Shown piece after piece: positions 12,576 to 23,538 of a stretch of DNA of 64,000 nt. Source of the DNA: Anoplolepis gracilipes (Eukaryota; Arthropoda; Insecta; Hymenoptera; Formicidae). The first letter of the stretch is position 1. Each line of letters begins with the position of its first letter. Position numbers and translations under genes: made by a program. The stretch is from the NCBI RefSeq assembly GCF_047496725.1, contig NC_132970.1, positions 21,974,001 through 22,038,000 of the forward strand, given 5' to 3'. The notes beneath the pieces are model-generated. The model did no database searches. It worked only from the letters and a program-made list of their open reading frames with translations, and was not told the origin of the DNA.

Positions 12576-13560
12576 ATTTTACATGCTTCAAGTTATCGGA
12601 TCGTTACTCGTATATATGTATATAGGAAAATGAAAAGGGTACTTTAATTTTTAAAGCTATTTGAAATCTTTGATAAGCCAATGCAATCCTTATCTAAAAT
12701 TCTAATTCAGATAAGCATTCAAACTTGATATCCATAGATATACTCTTTTCTATTCACATGTCGAACGATGAATCTAAAGAGTAACTTTAAGTAAATTATT
12801 GAAAAATGAATACATATACATATATGTACTGTATATGTTATGTAATTGAGAAGAAAATATATTATTACTAATATTAAAAATACATAATATTAAATATATA
12901 ACAGAAAGTTATTTATTGTTAGTAATTTGTGTCAAAATTGGAGTCATTCTATGAAATTGAAACAATAAAAAATAAACAATAAAAAAAGAAATCAATTGTA
13001 TATCAATAATTATAAGTATTAAATTTTTTTTTTAGAAGTAAGTTAATTTATATTATATTATTTATTATAACTAATATAATTTATATTGTTATATTGTTCT
13101 TAATGTAATATTAAAAATTCAGAATCTCTTAACAACGATAATACTCTTTCGGTCTGACCTGGACGCGTAATAAAATATCGCGACCTGTATTCATTTTGAT
13201 ATATCTCAGCTAAACTCGGCAAGAGTAATACGGTACATGCATTTTAATATTAGCTCGATAGTCGATCCTTCGGATGGGGAAACACGATTATACTCCTTAG
13301 GTCATCAGGAATAGGAAAACCGAAAATAAAACTCGATGAGCGGTTTCGTGTTACGCAGGTTCTTTGGTATTAAACCTGCTTATCCACATTTATTATTAAT
13401 TATCTCGTCTAATGTCGGACGCGTATAAAAATTGCTCTTCAAGATATATGTATATAAGATATGTAATTCACACATGTAAGAAAAAGAATTAGAACAGATC
13501 GAAAAAAAATATATTCGTGAATAAAATGGTTAATCTTTAATTAAATCTTCTAACATTCTA
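12576..13560. other. AT-rich spacer with island at 13140-13430
   Basis: Mostly AT-rich. 13140-13430 is GC-richer, complex sequence without repeats. No exon found. Confidence 0.45.
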
Positions 13561-13641
13561 ACTTCTGAAAAACAGAGAAATGCATCAGGTCTGTAATTTC
13601 TAGATAAGTACAGACCTGATGCATTTCTGTTTTTCAGAAGT
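13561..13641. repeat. Near-perfect hairpin (33-35 bp arms, 13-nt loop)
   Basis: The left arm at 13561-13595 begins ACTTCTGAAAAACAGA and ends GCATCAGGTCTGTA. The right arm at 13609-13641 is its reverse complement except for a two-base insertion in the left arm. The loop is ATTTCTAGATAAG. Such long identity implies recent origin or selection on RNA structure. Options are a pre-miRNA-like or hairpin-RNA locus, a tiny fold-back element, or a local palindromic duplication. Confidence 0.85.
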
Positions 13642-14270
13642 TTGGCTTTGTTTAAAAATTACGAATAAAAAAAAAAAAAGCAATTTTTCAGCACATTAAA
13701 CGGGAATACATATACTATATAAACGACAGCGTATACTAGACGCACATACGGCGTGAATCATATTATACCTTTTACGGAAACGAGACCGTTGAAAAAGGCC
13801 GCTTTAAGAGCCATAAAACATTTGTTTCCACCACCGCCACTTGCCAGAGTGGTATATTGCATTCGCTCACGAGTGCGGGATTTTGAATTGAATTTGAAAT
13901 CAGGGGGCTCGATTTTATGGCAGCCGGGTGTCAAATGTCGAAGTGTCGCGCCTGGTACCGGCTTATCGTTGAGAAACTCCGTGATCCCAGGACTAAAGCA
14001 CCGAAAGGACGTTATCGGTTTACTCCTTCGTTCTTAGGTCGCGATACAGGATGCGGAAGACCGTTCAATTCCGTTTTCGATTTGGACTCCGCGTGAAAAA
14101 GTACGGAATGGCCGCAAAAGGAAGCAAGAGCTACTGTTTCGTTTTATTGGCTCCGCTCTTTCTGATGATCATTCGAGATGATCGGATTATAGTTATAGCT
14201 TGAAGATTCGCAGCTGTCTTCCTTCAACTTGTTGTAAATGTTTTCCGTGAGATCCTGATTCTTGTTATTA
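13642..14270. other. GC-rich island, nothing coding recognised
   Basis: An A-run lies near 13668-13680. 13750-14260 is complex, GC-richer DNA. A 94-codon plus frame (13753-14037) starts MNHIIPFTETRP but matches no known domain and lacks codon or splice support. Confidence 0.4.
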
Positions 14271-15400
14271 TTTGGAATACTTATCTATTGTATAGTTTTT
14301 TAATTTTGCATTTTATGCAATTTTCTTCAAATAAAAGCAGAATAAAAAAAAGTTTTTTTCTTTTATGTATAATGAGATATATCTGAAACTTTTAGTCAAT
14401 TTTTAACTTGCATCTTTTTCAAATAATATAATATGTGTACATGTAAGTATTTGAGCATTTATTCGTTCTATTAAGAAAGTTGCAAAATATAATATTATAA
14501 TTGAAGATCTCTTTCCCAGTAATTTATATTTGCAATATAACCACATTACATTAATGTCAGATTGAAAAACCGTAGTGTCGGCAATATACAATTACACACA
14601 TCAATGTTTGCAATAATTCGCGTTGATTCAATTTGCATACGTAGCATTAACGATATGTCGAAATATTGCAATAAATACAACAAATAAATATAATGTATAA
14701 ACCAATATGAAACAAATAAATAATATCGTATTATTTAGTAGGTTTTGCATAAGATCAACATTGATTATCAATACGACAACATCGAATTGTAAAAAAAAAA
14801 AAAAAAACCTATTACAATAACAAATGTGTTTCTCTCTTGGCATTCGTGCGATAAACGCGCATCACATGTTACACGTTAGTAACAAATGAAGCTAACGAAA
14901 AAAATTGTTACGATGCTACATTGTTGGCTCGGATTAACGTCTTGAACCTTATCGCGTATAAACAGCTGTGGCTATATTTAGCGACATTATGTGGATCAAT
15001 GTTATCATATTTTGTCACCATTTGATAAAAGCGAGTGTTTCATTGTTTGAATTAACACAAATTCAGTCTAATCACGTTCTAAACGACTGCTATTCGCATA
15101 ACTCTGTCAGCAGATAAATATTTTTTATGACAAACCTATTTTCAAAATATAACAACATTTCATAGAACAGATTTTCATTAATACTTGATAATTATACTGA
15201 TGCGTCTCGATGTTTAGATTAGATCCGATTAAATATAAACCATACGGCAAGATATTTATCTTTCATATTTTACGTATTTGTTACATTTAATTATATTGAT
15301 ATTATAAAGTATATTTATCGTTATATTTAATTATTGATAATATTTCGTTGTAGCTTTTATCTTTTATATTCTTATCATTATCCTAATTCATTTTTCTTTT
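14271..15400. other. AT-rich spacer
   Basis: AT-rich, with A17 at 14791-14807. Short frames are not coding-like. Nothing else seen. Confidence 0.55.
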
Positions 15401-15409
15401 GTTAGTGAG

Positions 15410-15625
15410 AAGTGGACCCCTTTACATATCTCTGCGTCTTCCGCAGTCATATGAGATCTACACGTTTTTTAACGTCGGTTCCGAAGGATCTAGATTAGAC
15501 GGACACTCGTGACAAGATACTTTTTCTCAGGGACGATCGAATAAATAAATTCAATGTTTTTTACTAGATTTGAACCCGAATCTTTCGACACAGAAAGCAA
15601 ACTCACTGCGCCACAATATATGTAT
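15410..15625 (-). mobile_element. Probable tRNA-derived SINE
   Basis: On the minus strand TGGCGCAGTGAG (15613-15602) matches a polymerase III A box and GGGTTCAAATC (15577-15567) matches a B box at tRNA-like spacing. A CTTTC/GAAAG stem sits between them where the anticodon arm would be, but with a 6-nt loop, so this is not a functional tRNA. Downstream on the minus strand the body continues for roughly 150-200 bases with no obvious tail. The outer boundaries are estimates. Confidence 0.55.
15564..15620 (-). promoter_or_regulatory. Internal Pol III A-box/B-box pair of the SINE head
   Basis: A box at 15602-15613 and B box at 15567-15577, minus strand. Both match consensus at nearly all positions. 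Confidence 0.55.
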
Positions 15626-15879
15626 ATTCTTATTCATTTTATTCATATATCTTTGTAACTTTATATAAAATTAAATTAAATGTAAACAAATAAAAACAGA
15701 TTCGTAATATAACTTCTAATGATTAGCATATGTGATTTCATCGCGTGACGTCATGTTAACTTTGGAACTAGGAGAATTCGTCCAATCGGTTCCACGTGCG
15801 AGGCGTGTCAGAAAGACGATAAAAATAAATATTGCATGCGATAAAAATTCGAGGTTGTTTCCCGAGATTAATTCCTTAC

Positions 15880-16014
15880 CTGATCGTTGTCTTGTTGATC
15901 TTGGCCGTAAGTGGGAGTATCACCATTAGGGGTAGTGGCGGCGGAGGGTCGCTGTGACGTTGATAAGTTGATCGCGCCGTCTCCGTCTGTGTCATGATCC
16001 ATTATGCCATCGTC
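15880..16014 (-). CDS. Internal or start-codon exon of a large minus-strand gene; tentative FoxP-like N-terminus
   Basis: Read on the minus strand, a TTTCAG acceptor precedes position 16014 and a CAG/GTAAGG donor follows position 15880. The exon is 135 nt, 45 codons, open in phase 0. It begins DDGIMDHDTDGDGAINLSTS, continues through a Ser/Thr/Pro stretch with NGDTPTYG, and ends in an Asp/Gln-rich tail (GQDQQDNDQ). The ATG at 16002-16000 has A at -3 and G at +4, so it could be the translation start. The acidic start, the NGDTP segment and the Gln-rich end recall vertebrate FOXP1/FOXP2 N-termini (for example NGETP in FOXP1) before their glutamine tracts. This is weak, recalled similarity. DTDGDGAINLST also resembles an EF-hand loop, but position 12 is Thr instead of Glu and no flanking helix is evident. 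The exon itself is well supported. The family is a guess. Confidence 0.72.
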
Positions 16015-16590
16015 CTGAAATCACGATCATCGTTACGTCAGTATCATCTCGTGCACAGAACTCAATTATAAATCGCGCGCAATTTTCAGGAGAACGTTGT
16101 TACTAGTATCCCTAACATATAATATCGAAATATTTTTGTTTCAACATTATATGTATAAAGTAATGGTTAATATCTATATAATAATAATAATAATGTATGT
16201 CTATCATATGCTTCTATCAAATAAAAATTGCACGTTGCCCTATATCGACCTATATAATTTTCTTATCACACACATTATTTTGATATGTATCTAAATAAAA
16301 ATATGTAAAAAAATTATTAAGATAAAATCTGTACACACATACATTATATAATCATATATAATATTTGTCTTTCCGATAGCAATAAATCTTGCAAGATTTA
16401 TTAAGCGTGATATAAATGTATGTATGTATATATTTTTAGCATTCATCAAATTCCTGATATTATGTAAAGACTAGTAGGAAAATATAAAGAGAGAATATTA
16501 GAAATATTTATCAGACAGAAAGCTGCGCACATATAACTTTGCTGCATTCAAATAACTTTGTGTTTAGTGTGAAATATATATTTTAGGAAT
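16015..16590. other. AT-rich intron with 22-bp palindrome
   Basis: AT-rich intronic DNA upstream of the coding exon. The perfect palindrome AATAAATCTTG/CAAGATTTATT lies at 16381-16402. Nothing else seen. Confidence 0.5.
16381..16402. repeat. Perfect 22-bp palindrome
   Basis: AATAAATCTTG followed directly by its reverse complement, without a spacer. It could form a cruciform or be a dimeric protein site. No known motif assigned. Confidence 0.8.
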
Positions 16591-17480
16591 ATTCGATCAT
16601 GATCTCAGAGCGCAGTAATCGTGATGAGATCTCAAACATGCGCTCTTATCCGACATTGCCCTCACGAGAGCCACGGTTTTAGATCGAAGTCTGACGCACG
16701 TGATTCCACCCACTCGACGCAAGAGAAACAATGTTTCACGGTTGCGGAAAGCTAATAATACATACTTTCCCGGAAATACGTAACACATCGCGTTAAGATT
16801 CTGCTAAATTCATGTTAAGACTCTGCTTCTCATCATAAGCAGTATAATACACAATACCTACAAGGTTATCGTAAATATTTCGGAGTACGCATCAAGCAAT
16901 GGGGGGTTTAGCTATGTGTAAATAATTCGTAAAGCCTATAGTAATATCATTGGGGAAATATATAAAGCATGTGCACGTATTGATAAGAATTTCAAATTTA
17001 AATTGTGTAATATATTTTAAAAATGTAATTAATTAGAAGTTTGTGAAAATTACATTTATTACAAAGCATGAGAAATAAATGAAGAGGTCTTACAAATTAT
17101 TCTATTACTTTCGAGCATATGCAAAACAGAGAGAAGTTTTAAAAATCATTATTAACATATTAATTATCCAGAAACAGAAAAACTAGTCATGCAATATTGC
17201 TTTATGAATCTCACCGGGCTAAATAGAAAAAAAAATCAACTTCTTTTCTTTTATAAAGGAATAATTACGCTTTACGTGCAACCCGTTAATTAAACATCAG
17301 TCGCTTAAATTTTATAGCTAGAAAAGATACGTTTAAAGTATCTCGTAGAAAAAAAAATACGTAATCAAGCGTCACATAATTAATACCTATTCACAACATT
17401 GATTATTCGCGACGACACATTCACGACTAATATTATGGTACGCTTAAAGTCTGAGACGATCGCACGATAATTAATTCTTA
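16591..17480. other. Mixed DNA, small GC patch then AT-rich
   Basis: 16600-16800 is GC-richer with CpG. The rest is AT-rich. No exon supported. Confidence 0.45.
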
Positions 17481-18612
17481 ATTAATGTACGCATGCCGCG
17501 AAGATTCAATCAAAATTCCTTACATCTGCTCCGATCCGCTGGCGGTCGCTTTGCAGTCCATGGGCGTTAACAATACACTTTTCCGAGGGAAAGAAAAATC
17601 TGCCGTTTCCGGCATTAAAAAACCACGGGACACTACTCCGAAACTTCACGCGGCGGGCGACATTTCCGGTCCCGACGTAACAACCACACGGCGTGTACGC
17701 AGCCACAGACACTTGCGCTTACGTCCACCGTAAACATCCGGTGCGTGTACCATGCGGAAAACCCGCGGCGGAAGTCGCCTCTCTGATTGTCTCACAAAAG
17801 CACCGATTTCACACACGTTTCTCGCACTGCATCCAAGAAGCGGCACTTTGAACCTCCTCCTTCGCGACGCCTCGCGAAAGTCACTCGCGACGGAAAAGGG
17901 GAGGGATGAAGTCGAAAACGCACCCCTGATAAATGGAACGCAACGGCAGCGACGGTGAAAAGATAGAAAAAGGAAGGGAAAGACACGGAAGAAAGAGAGA
18001 AAGAGAGCGCGTCGGATATTCGCGTAAAGAAGACGAAAGCCAACGTTAGCGCGCCAACCGAGTAGAGCGAGGACTAAACACTAAAAGCGGCACAGGCATA
18101 CCAAGCAGCCCGACCGGCTGTTGCTTATTGTGTAAATATAAACAAATATAGTTGAAACCAACCAACAGGCCTGCTTTCAGTTTCTCCCCTGCCCCCTCAA
18201 CCTCCCCGCTGCCACAGTCCTCCGCTCGCTCAATGTGTGTACCCTACCTTCTTCTCCTCCGCGTCCCCCCCAGTTCCCCTCCTCGTACTCCCGCACCCCC
18301 TCTACGCGGCAACGTCCAAAGACTTCCTCCCCTCGTCCCGCTTAGACACCCACCCTTCGCTCTACGTCCCTGACCCCACTGCCGTCAAGCAAACCACTAC
18401 ATCATACGCGGCACATCGTGGTCTGACTCGCCTTACCATATGTTCGTTTCTCCTTCTCTTTCCTGCTCTCCGGCCATATCCTTTTTTTTTCTTTCCTTTT
18501 CTCTTTCTCTTTCTCTCTTTATACCAGCGCATCACACATCGCCGACTCGTCACACACTGTCGCCGAAGTCGGTGGGTTACGGGAGTCTGAGAGGTCTCTT
18601 TAGGGTTCCTTC
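17481..18612. other. GC-rich CpG island, ending pyrimidine-rich
   Basis: 17500-18130 is CpG-rich complex sequence that turns purine-rich at 17950-18010. 18180-18530 is strongly pyrimidine-rich on the plus strand. Frames here are biased by composition (Pro/Ser/Leu/Phe). The island resembles promoter-type DNA, but no TATA, initiator or first exon could be fixed. Confidence 0.4.
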
Positions 18613-18640
18613 TTTTTTTTTTTTTTTTTTTTTTTTTTTT
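18613..18640. repeat. Poly(T) tract, 28 nt
   Basis: Uninterrupted T28, with a shorter T-run at 18689-18702 close by. Confidence 0.95.
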
Positions 18641-19085
18641 GAAATGCCTCTATGGATCATGGAAGAAGGAAGCGGCGGCTAAAGTGCGTTTTTTTTTTTT
18701 TTCGGATACTTTTGGCGTACGTGTTGTGAGAGTAGCTACGATTATTCGGGATCAGTTTATGTGTCAAAGTTCTACTGTTAATCAATTGGAAACAATTTAT
18801 ACGAAGAAAAATGTAAGATTTTTATCGAGTTTTGCTAGATGCAAAGTTTTAATCAATTGACAGTTTACAGTTGCGATAAGATTTCTAAAAAAGGAACTAA
18901 GAAAAAAATTTTGTTGAATAATTAAAATCTTTTTCCGTCCTGTTTTTGCGAGGAAACTTTAAAAAACGTACGCAATTCGATTTAATTTTAGTGTGCATCT
19001 GCTGAATTTATTGATTGTTTACATTGAATGATTTTTTTCCAAGTATATGAGATGCATAAAACATTTCTAATTTGTTCGTGCATTG

Positions 19086-19088
<3 letters not shown>

Positions 19089-19149
<61 letters not shown>
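19089..19149. repeat. (CT)n microsatellite, about 30 units
   Basis: Perfect TC/CT dinucleotides. Flanks are AT-rich. Confidence 0.97.
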
Positions 19150-19151
<2 letters not shown>

Positions 19152-20560
19152 TTTTTTTCTCCCTCCACAAAAGTCTTACGGAAATTCCCATTCATTAATG
19201 AACATATACTATTTCATTCAAGCTGCTTACATACCTTCTTCTATTGTACTTCTCATGTTTATAATTCATATCCTATAATGACATTAAAACATCAAAATAA
19301 ACTCAGTTTACAAACAAATATGTCTTGTTAGTAGAGATATTGAAACTCTCTCTCTTCTCTCTCTCTTTCTCTGTCAAAATAATATATATCATTTATCACT
19401 TTGATAAATACGTAAAATCTATGACATTTTTTACTGCGCGTTAAATGTATGTTCTTAAAATTCAATCTGAATTATAAATTATACAAGCTACGTTTTCCAT
19501 AAAGATAACTTTAATATCAAATCTTTAATATACCAATACATTATTCATCGTTGAAGAATAATCTCTTAATGTACACTTTACGATAAGCATTTGACGGCTT
19601 CAATCCGCATTTCGCGAAAAGAAACGAAGTGGACGGTACAAGTATGGAAATTCTCTATTCTTTAGTTAGCTAAGTATATATACGCGCGAGAGGCGGTACA
19701 CACGAGCGATAAATACGCGTGTACACACGTGTTGCCTGACGCAACCTGAACCACCGGCTCGAGTTTGTACAAGCGAGCCGGAAATGGGGGACAAAATGTT
19801 CCTCGAAACGATGTGTCCTTAAATATTCCTTTCACTCATGCTTCTCAGCTCCTCGACAATTATACGATGTAGAGCGATACCGTACCGTAGGAACCGAAGA
19901 CGAAAACACGTGCTTTCGAATTATTATATCGCGTACACTCGTTTCCGACAAACTTATTATTATACGTGACACGGTAATATTGTAGGATAAATAAACCTTC
20001 AATTAAATTATGACAATCTCTATTCTTGAAAGTTAATACAAGATGTATGGAAAAGAATATATATTTATTTACTCTCGGTTGGAAAGATAATGCAAATCAG
20101 GTGCACTGATTTTTAAATAATAACGATAAATATAACAAAAGTAAAATTTATTACTCTAGCAGAATTAAAGATTCAATATAATAGTATATAAAATATATAA
20201 AACTGCTGAGAAAAAGAAGCTATTTATAATAATAATAAATACGCGATATAAATATCTAATGAGAAGAGTCTTGCAATCAAATGATTATTAACTACTTGGA
20301 AAAAACTTTACTAAATAATTTATGTACATGTTAATAAATAAATTAACACAAAAAAGAAAAATCAAAGCACATATGAACTTTATAATATTTTATTAAAATC
20401 AAAACCGCTTAAATTTTGTAAAAGGTATTTGACTGAACATTTTAAAATGCATTTTCTCAAACTCGTCAATATTTCGCTGAAAAATTTAATACAAACCTAT
20501 TTCACAAAGTACTTGAATAAATAACATAAAACTGAAGTCGAAGTCGGGAGACGACTAACC
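19150..20560. other. AT-rich spacer with hairpin-bearing island 19580-19960
   Basis: The island contains GTTGC-CTGAC-GCAAC and a CCGGCTCG/CGAGCCGG stem-loop. The remainder is AT-rich with nothing recognised. Confidence 0.45.
19754..19781. other. GC-rich stem-loop, 8-bp perfect stem
   Basis: CCGGCTCG (19754-19761) pairs with CGAGCCGG (19774-19781) around a 12-nt loop. A smaller GTTGC/GCAAC stem lies just upstream. Confidence 0.6.
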
Positions 20561-20976
20561 TGCATAAATTCCCGGGAAAATCCTGTGCTCGCTGTAACGC
20601 GAAATTTTCACCGCATTTTCCGCAGCGATGCTTCATACCTTCGACTCGCACATTCTGTGCGTGCGGTTTTAGGGAGACCGCGGAATATATAAAAATAAAT
20701 TCTGCAAAATGCTAGAGATGGAAGGTTAACTGCGCGCAAACGAATATAACCGGAATTATACGCCTTGGTGCATAAAGTTCTTATTAAGCAGACTATAAAA
20801 GCTTATAATAACGAAAATGCTACCGCGTTTTCTCCATACGAGTGTTTCCCAAGTATGACGCGGAGGAAACTTTGCGAGCGATTGTACATTAGATTAGCGT
20901 GGTACCATTCACCATTAAAAGTATTTGAAGCGATACAAGGTTTTAGTCATCTATTATCGAAGATCTAGGTGCCCAT
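20561..20976. other. Small complex island and spacer
   Basis: 20565-20690 is GC-richer. The rest is mixed. A CAG/GTTAGT donor-like site on the minus strand near 20570 has an acceptor-like site only about 33 bases away. No exon is called. Confidence 0.35.
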
Positions 20977-21216
20977 CAGCGGCATCGGGAGAAGGAACAA
21001 AGTCCCTCCATCGTCGGTCCTATGACAACAAAACTGGAGGCAAAAATAGACGCAGCCGGCTCAGTCAGTTTATATACGTCGTATATATACTAAATATGTA
21101 TTTATTAAGTAAACAACACGGATGGGTCCCGGGGTACGTTTCGTTTCCTATTTCAATGTGGTTAATGCGGCCGGGAATTTCGGAGGGGGGGGGGGGGGGC
21201 CCTGCTTGCGCCACTG
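20977..21216. mobile_element. Possible hAT-like non-autonomous element
   Basis: Read on the minus strand the right end starts CAGTGGCGCAAGCAGGGC followed by a C-run. This fits the CAGTGGCG type of hAT terminal repeat that precedes homopolymer-rich DNA. CAGCGGCATCGGGAG at 20977 is a weak partner end. The flanking 8-mers (GTGCCCAT and GTTCATAG) do not match, so boundaries and assignment are tentative. Confidence 0.25.
21185..21199. repeat. Poly(G) tract, 15 nt
   Basis: G15 directly followed by CCCTGCTTGCGCCACTG. Assembly errors are common at such tracts. Confidence 0.9.
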
Positions 21217-21890
21217 GTTCATAGGAGTGGCCACATATCATATTTCGAGCGCGCACCAAGTGTGAATATGTGCTTCCTGGGCTAAAAAATTACTTACGTA
21301 GTTATTTTGGTAGAATGATATAGACGTTAAATGCCAGGAAACGAGTAAAAGTGAATCTTAATTCAAAAAAATCTAGAAAATTGAGGTATGAAATTATTTT
21401 GAAATAATCTTATTCTATATATGCTAAAAAAACTTAATAAATCAAAATTTTGCATCATAAATATAATTATATGTATCAAAAAAAGTATATAAAATTTGTA
21501 CATTAAAATACATAATATCTTTAAAGCTGAAAAAAATTATTTTTTTCATATAAAAAACTAATTAAAAAAAATATATTTATGTAAAACAAGTTAATTGTAT
21601 TGTTAATGTTTGCGTATGAAATAATCAATAAATTAATTGTTATAAATATTATTAAAACACTTGAATTCTGTTTCGTTCTCTAACCAGTTGTGGAATATAA
21701 GATTTGAAGTGACTGAATCATTTAACGAATATTCATAATTTGAACAACATTTTTATCTTTTTAATTTCCATTACTTTGCTTTAAGCACAAATTAATTGAA
21801 ATGATTTAATATTTCAGAATTTTATAAAGATATTGTAATGTGGAGTAATGAATTTCCTGTTATCATTGTATACAATATGTCCGAAAACAT
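21217..21890. other. AT-rich spacer
   Basis: AT-rich with A-runs. Nothing recognised. Confidence 0.55.
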
Positions 21891-22120
21891 TACCCGGGAA
21901 AAAAAGTTGGCCATATATGGATTTTGTCACTATCTGATCATGTCTTATCAAGTATAGTCGTATATGATATTATATGATAATTAAATAAAATCATATGATA
22001 TCATATATAATTTTATTTAATTATCATATTATCATATATAACTATATTTGGCAAGATATGCTCAGATATTGACAAAATCCATATATGGCCAATTTTATAT
22101 GGACTTTTTTTCCCCGGGTA
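21891..22120. mobile_element. Fold-back MITE, about 230 bp, TA-flanked
   Basis: The ends read TACCCGGG and CCCGGGTA. The left arm (to about 22003) aligns almost fully with the reverse complement of the right arm, including TTGGCCATATATGGATTTTG and ATGATAATTAAATAAAAT. The main difference is one indel of about ten bases near the ends. Terminal TA on both sides is what a Tc1/mariner-type insertion leaves. There is no coding capacity. The superfamily is inferred from the TA only. Confidence 0.75.
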
Positions 22121-22199
22121 GGTATAACATCATCACATACATAATTAAAAATCTAAATGGCAAATTAGATATGAAAAGATCTGCAAATAACATATGTCA

Positions 22200-22390
22200 T
22201 TTTATATGATCATATATAATAATATCCGAAATTTGGCACGATCTTATATGATCAAATATGACCATACTTTTATATAATATTTGGCTAGATCTGATTATAT
22301 ATAAAAACAGATCTAGCCGAATATGATTATATATAAAGATAAAATCATATCACGTCTTCGGATAATATTATATAAGGTCAGATCATCGCG
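22200..22390. mobile_element. Second, more decayed fold-back element
   Basis: The inner arms ATATTTGGCTAGATCTG (22277-22293) and CAGATCTAGCCGAATAT (22308-22324) pair with one mismatch. The outer arms 22213-22230 and 22357-22374 (TATCCGAA side) also pair with one mismatch. The sequences between are partly complementary. It lies about 80 bp from the first fold-back element and shares the same AT-rich ATATGATCATAT style. Confidence 0.6.
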
Positions 22391-22600
22391 TCAAACTTCA
22401 GATAAATAATAATAATTTCAAGTTATAATTTTAATTATATTGTACATATGACCATATACAATCACGTAAGTTTTTCTTAGTTATATACACACAATATATG
22501 TAATATGTATATGTATGTATTAACGATATATATTGCTAATTTGCACTTTATCCAAAAAATGAGATACAATAAATGAGATGAGATTAAATAATGTTACTCG
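22391..22600. other. AT-rich spacer
   Basis: AT-rich. Nothing recognised. Confidence 0.5.
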
Positions 22601-23490
22601 TTATTGAGCATCGCAAAGCGGCACAAAGACACACGTACGGCAATATATACAGACATCCTATTCGGCCGTAAAGAGGGATAATCATTGAAAGTCGAAGCAA
22701 GAGATAACGAGAGCTCATATATCCCCATCAAACCGGAAAGGGCGACAAGGTAAACGCGCGTCTTCCCACGTGCTTACGGCCTGTTTGAAGTTCTCCCGGC
22801 ATACATGCGCACATACTCATCAAGGGTCCGGTTCGCCCCTTCTAAATAATAAACGAGAGGATTTACCCCCGTCAGGTCCGCGCGACGGTACATAAAAATA
22901 CTTGAATCTGAGAAATTAGCGAGGTAACGGGCTGTCGTCCGTTGTGGGTGGCGCGAGAGAGAGGGACGCGGGGTGCGAGACGAGTTGGAAGAGGAGAGAG
23001 ACAATGAAAGAGGAGACGCTGAAAAAGAGGGAAACGTGGAAGGGGTCGGCCGACGGAGGCGTTTCGGTCTCCGTGCGGAGTGGCCAGGAAAAAAGGGTAC
23101 CTAAAAGGGTTGAATTAATGTCGCGATAAATATATGATTTAAGGTGGAAACGTTTGCAACTCCGGCTAATTTTTTATCTGAGAACCGCGACCGCTCACCG
23201 TGGTGAGGGTTTTTACCCTAGAAAAGCAGGCGCGACGATCTATCCATGGCGTTGGGCGCCGGCAAAGAGAGGGGGACGAAGGGGTCGAGTAGGAAGAAGA
23301 GAGCGGCCAGGAGGGCGCCTCGAATCTACCGCTTATTTCTTTTTTCGGGTAATTTACTGCCGGCGAGAATTTGAGCGGACGCGCGCTTTTTAATAGTTTG
23401 CGCCGCCACTCTCGAAGGACCGGTCATGCTCTTTTTTTTCCTTCGCCCCGCCATCCTCCGTGAGCCTACGCATAGGCTCTTATTAGTCCT
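22601..23490. other. GC-rich CpG island
   Basis: Complex sequence to about 22930, then purine-rich on the plus strand (GAGAGAGAGGGACG...) to about 23060 and CpG-rich again to 23430. Frames are compositionally biased. No exon is supported. Confidence 0.4.
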
Positions 23491-23494
23491 TCTG

Positions 23495-23501
23495 TCTCTC
23501 T

Positions 23502-23538
<37 letters not shown>
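23495..23538. repeat. (CT)n(GT)n compound microsatellite
   Basis: A short (CT) run joins (GT)n of about 17 units. Confidence 0.95.

Noticed and set aside
15564..15620. Functional tRNA gene
   Set aside because: The anticodon loop has 6 bases and there is no proper acceptor stem. Better explained as a SINE head.
15746..15753. Consensus CRE (TGACGTCA) near the coding exon
   Set aside because: An 8-mer is expected about once or twice in a window of this size. No supporting neighbours.
15979..16002. EF-hand calcium-binding loop in DTDGDGAINLST
   Set aside because: Position 12 is Thr instead of Glu/Asp, there is no amphipathic helix on either side, and the following residues are Ser/Thr/Pro-rich.
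20574..20606. 33-nt minus-strand micro-exon with GTTAGT donor
   Set aside because: Too short to judge and no independent support.
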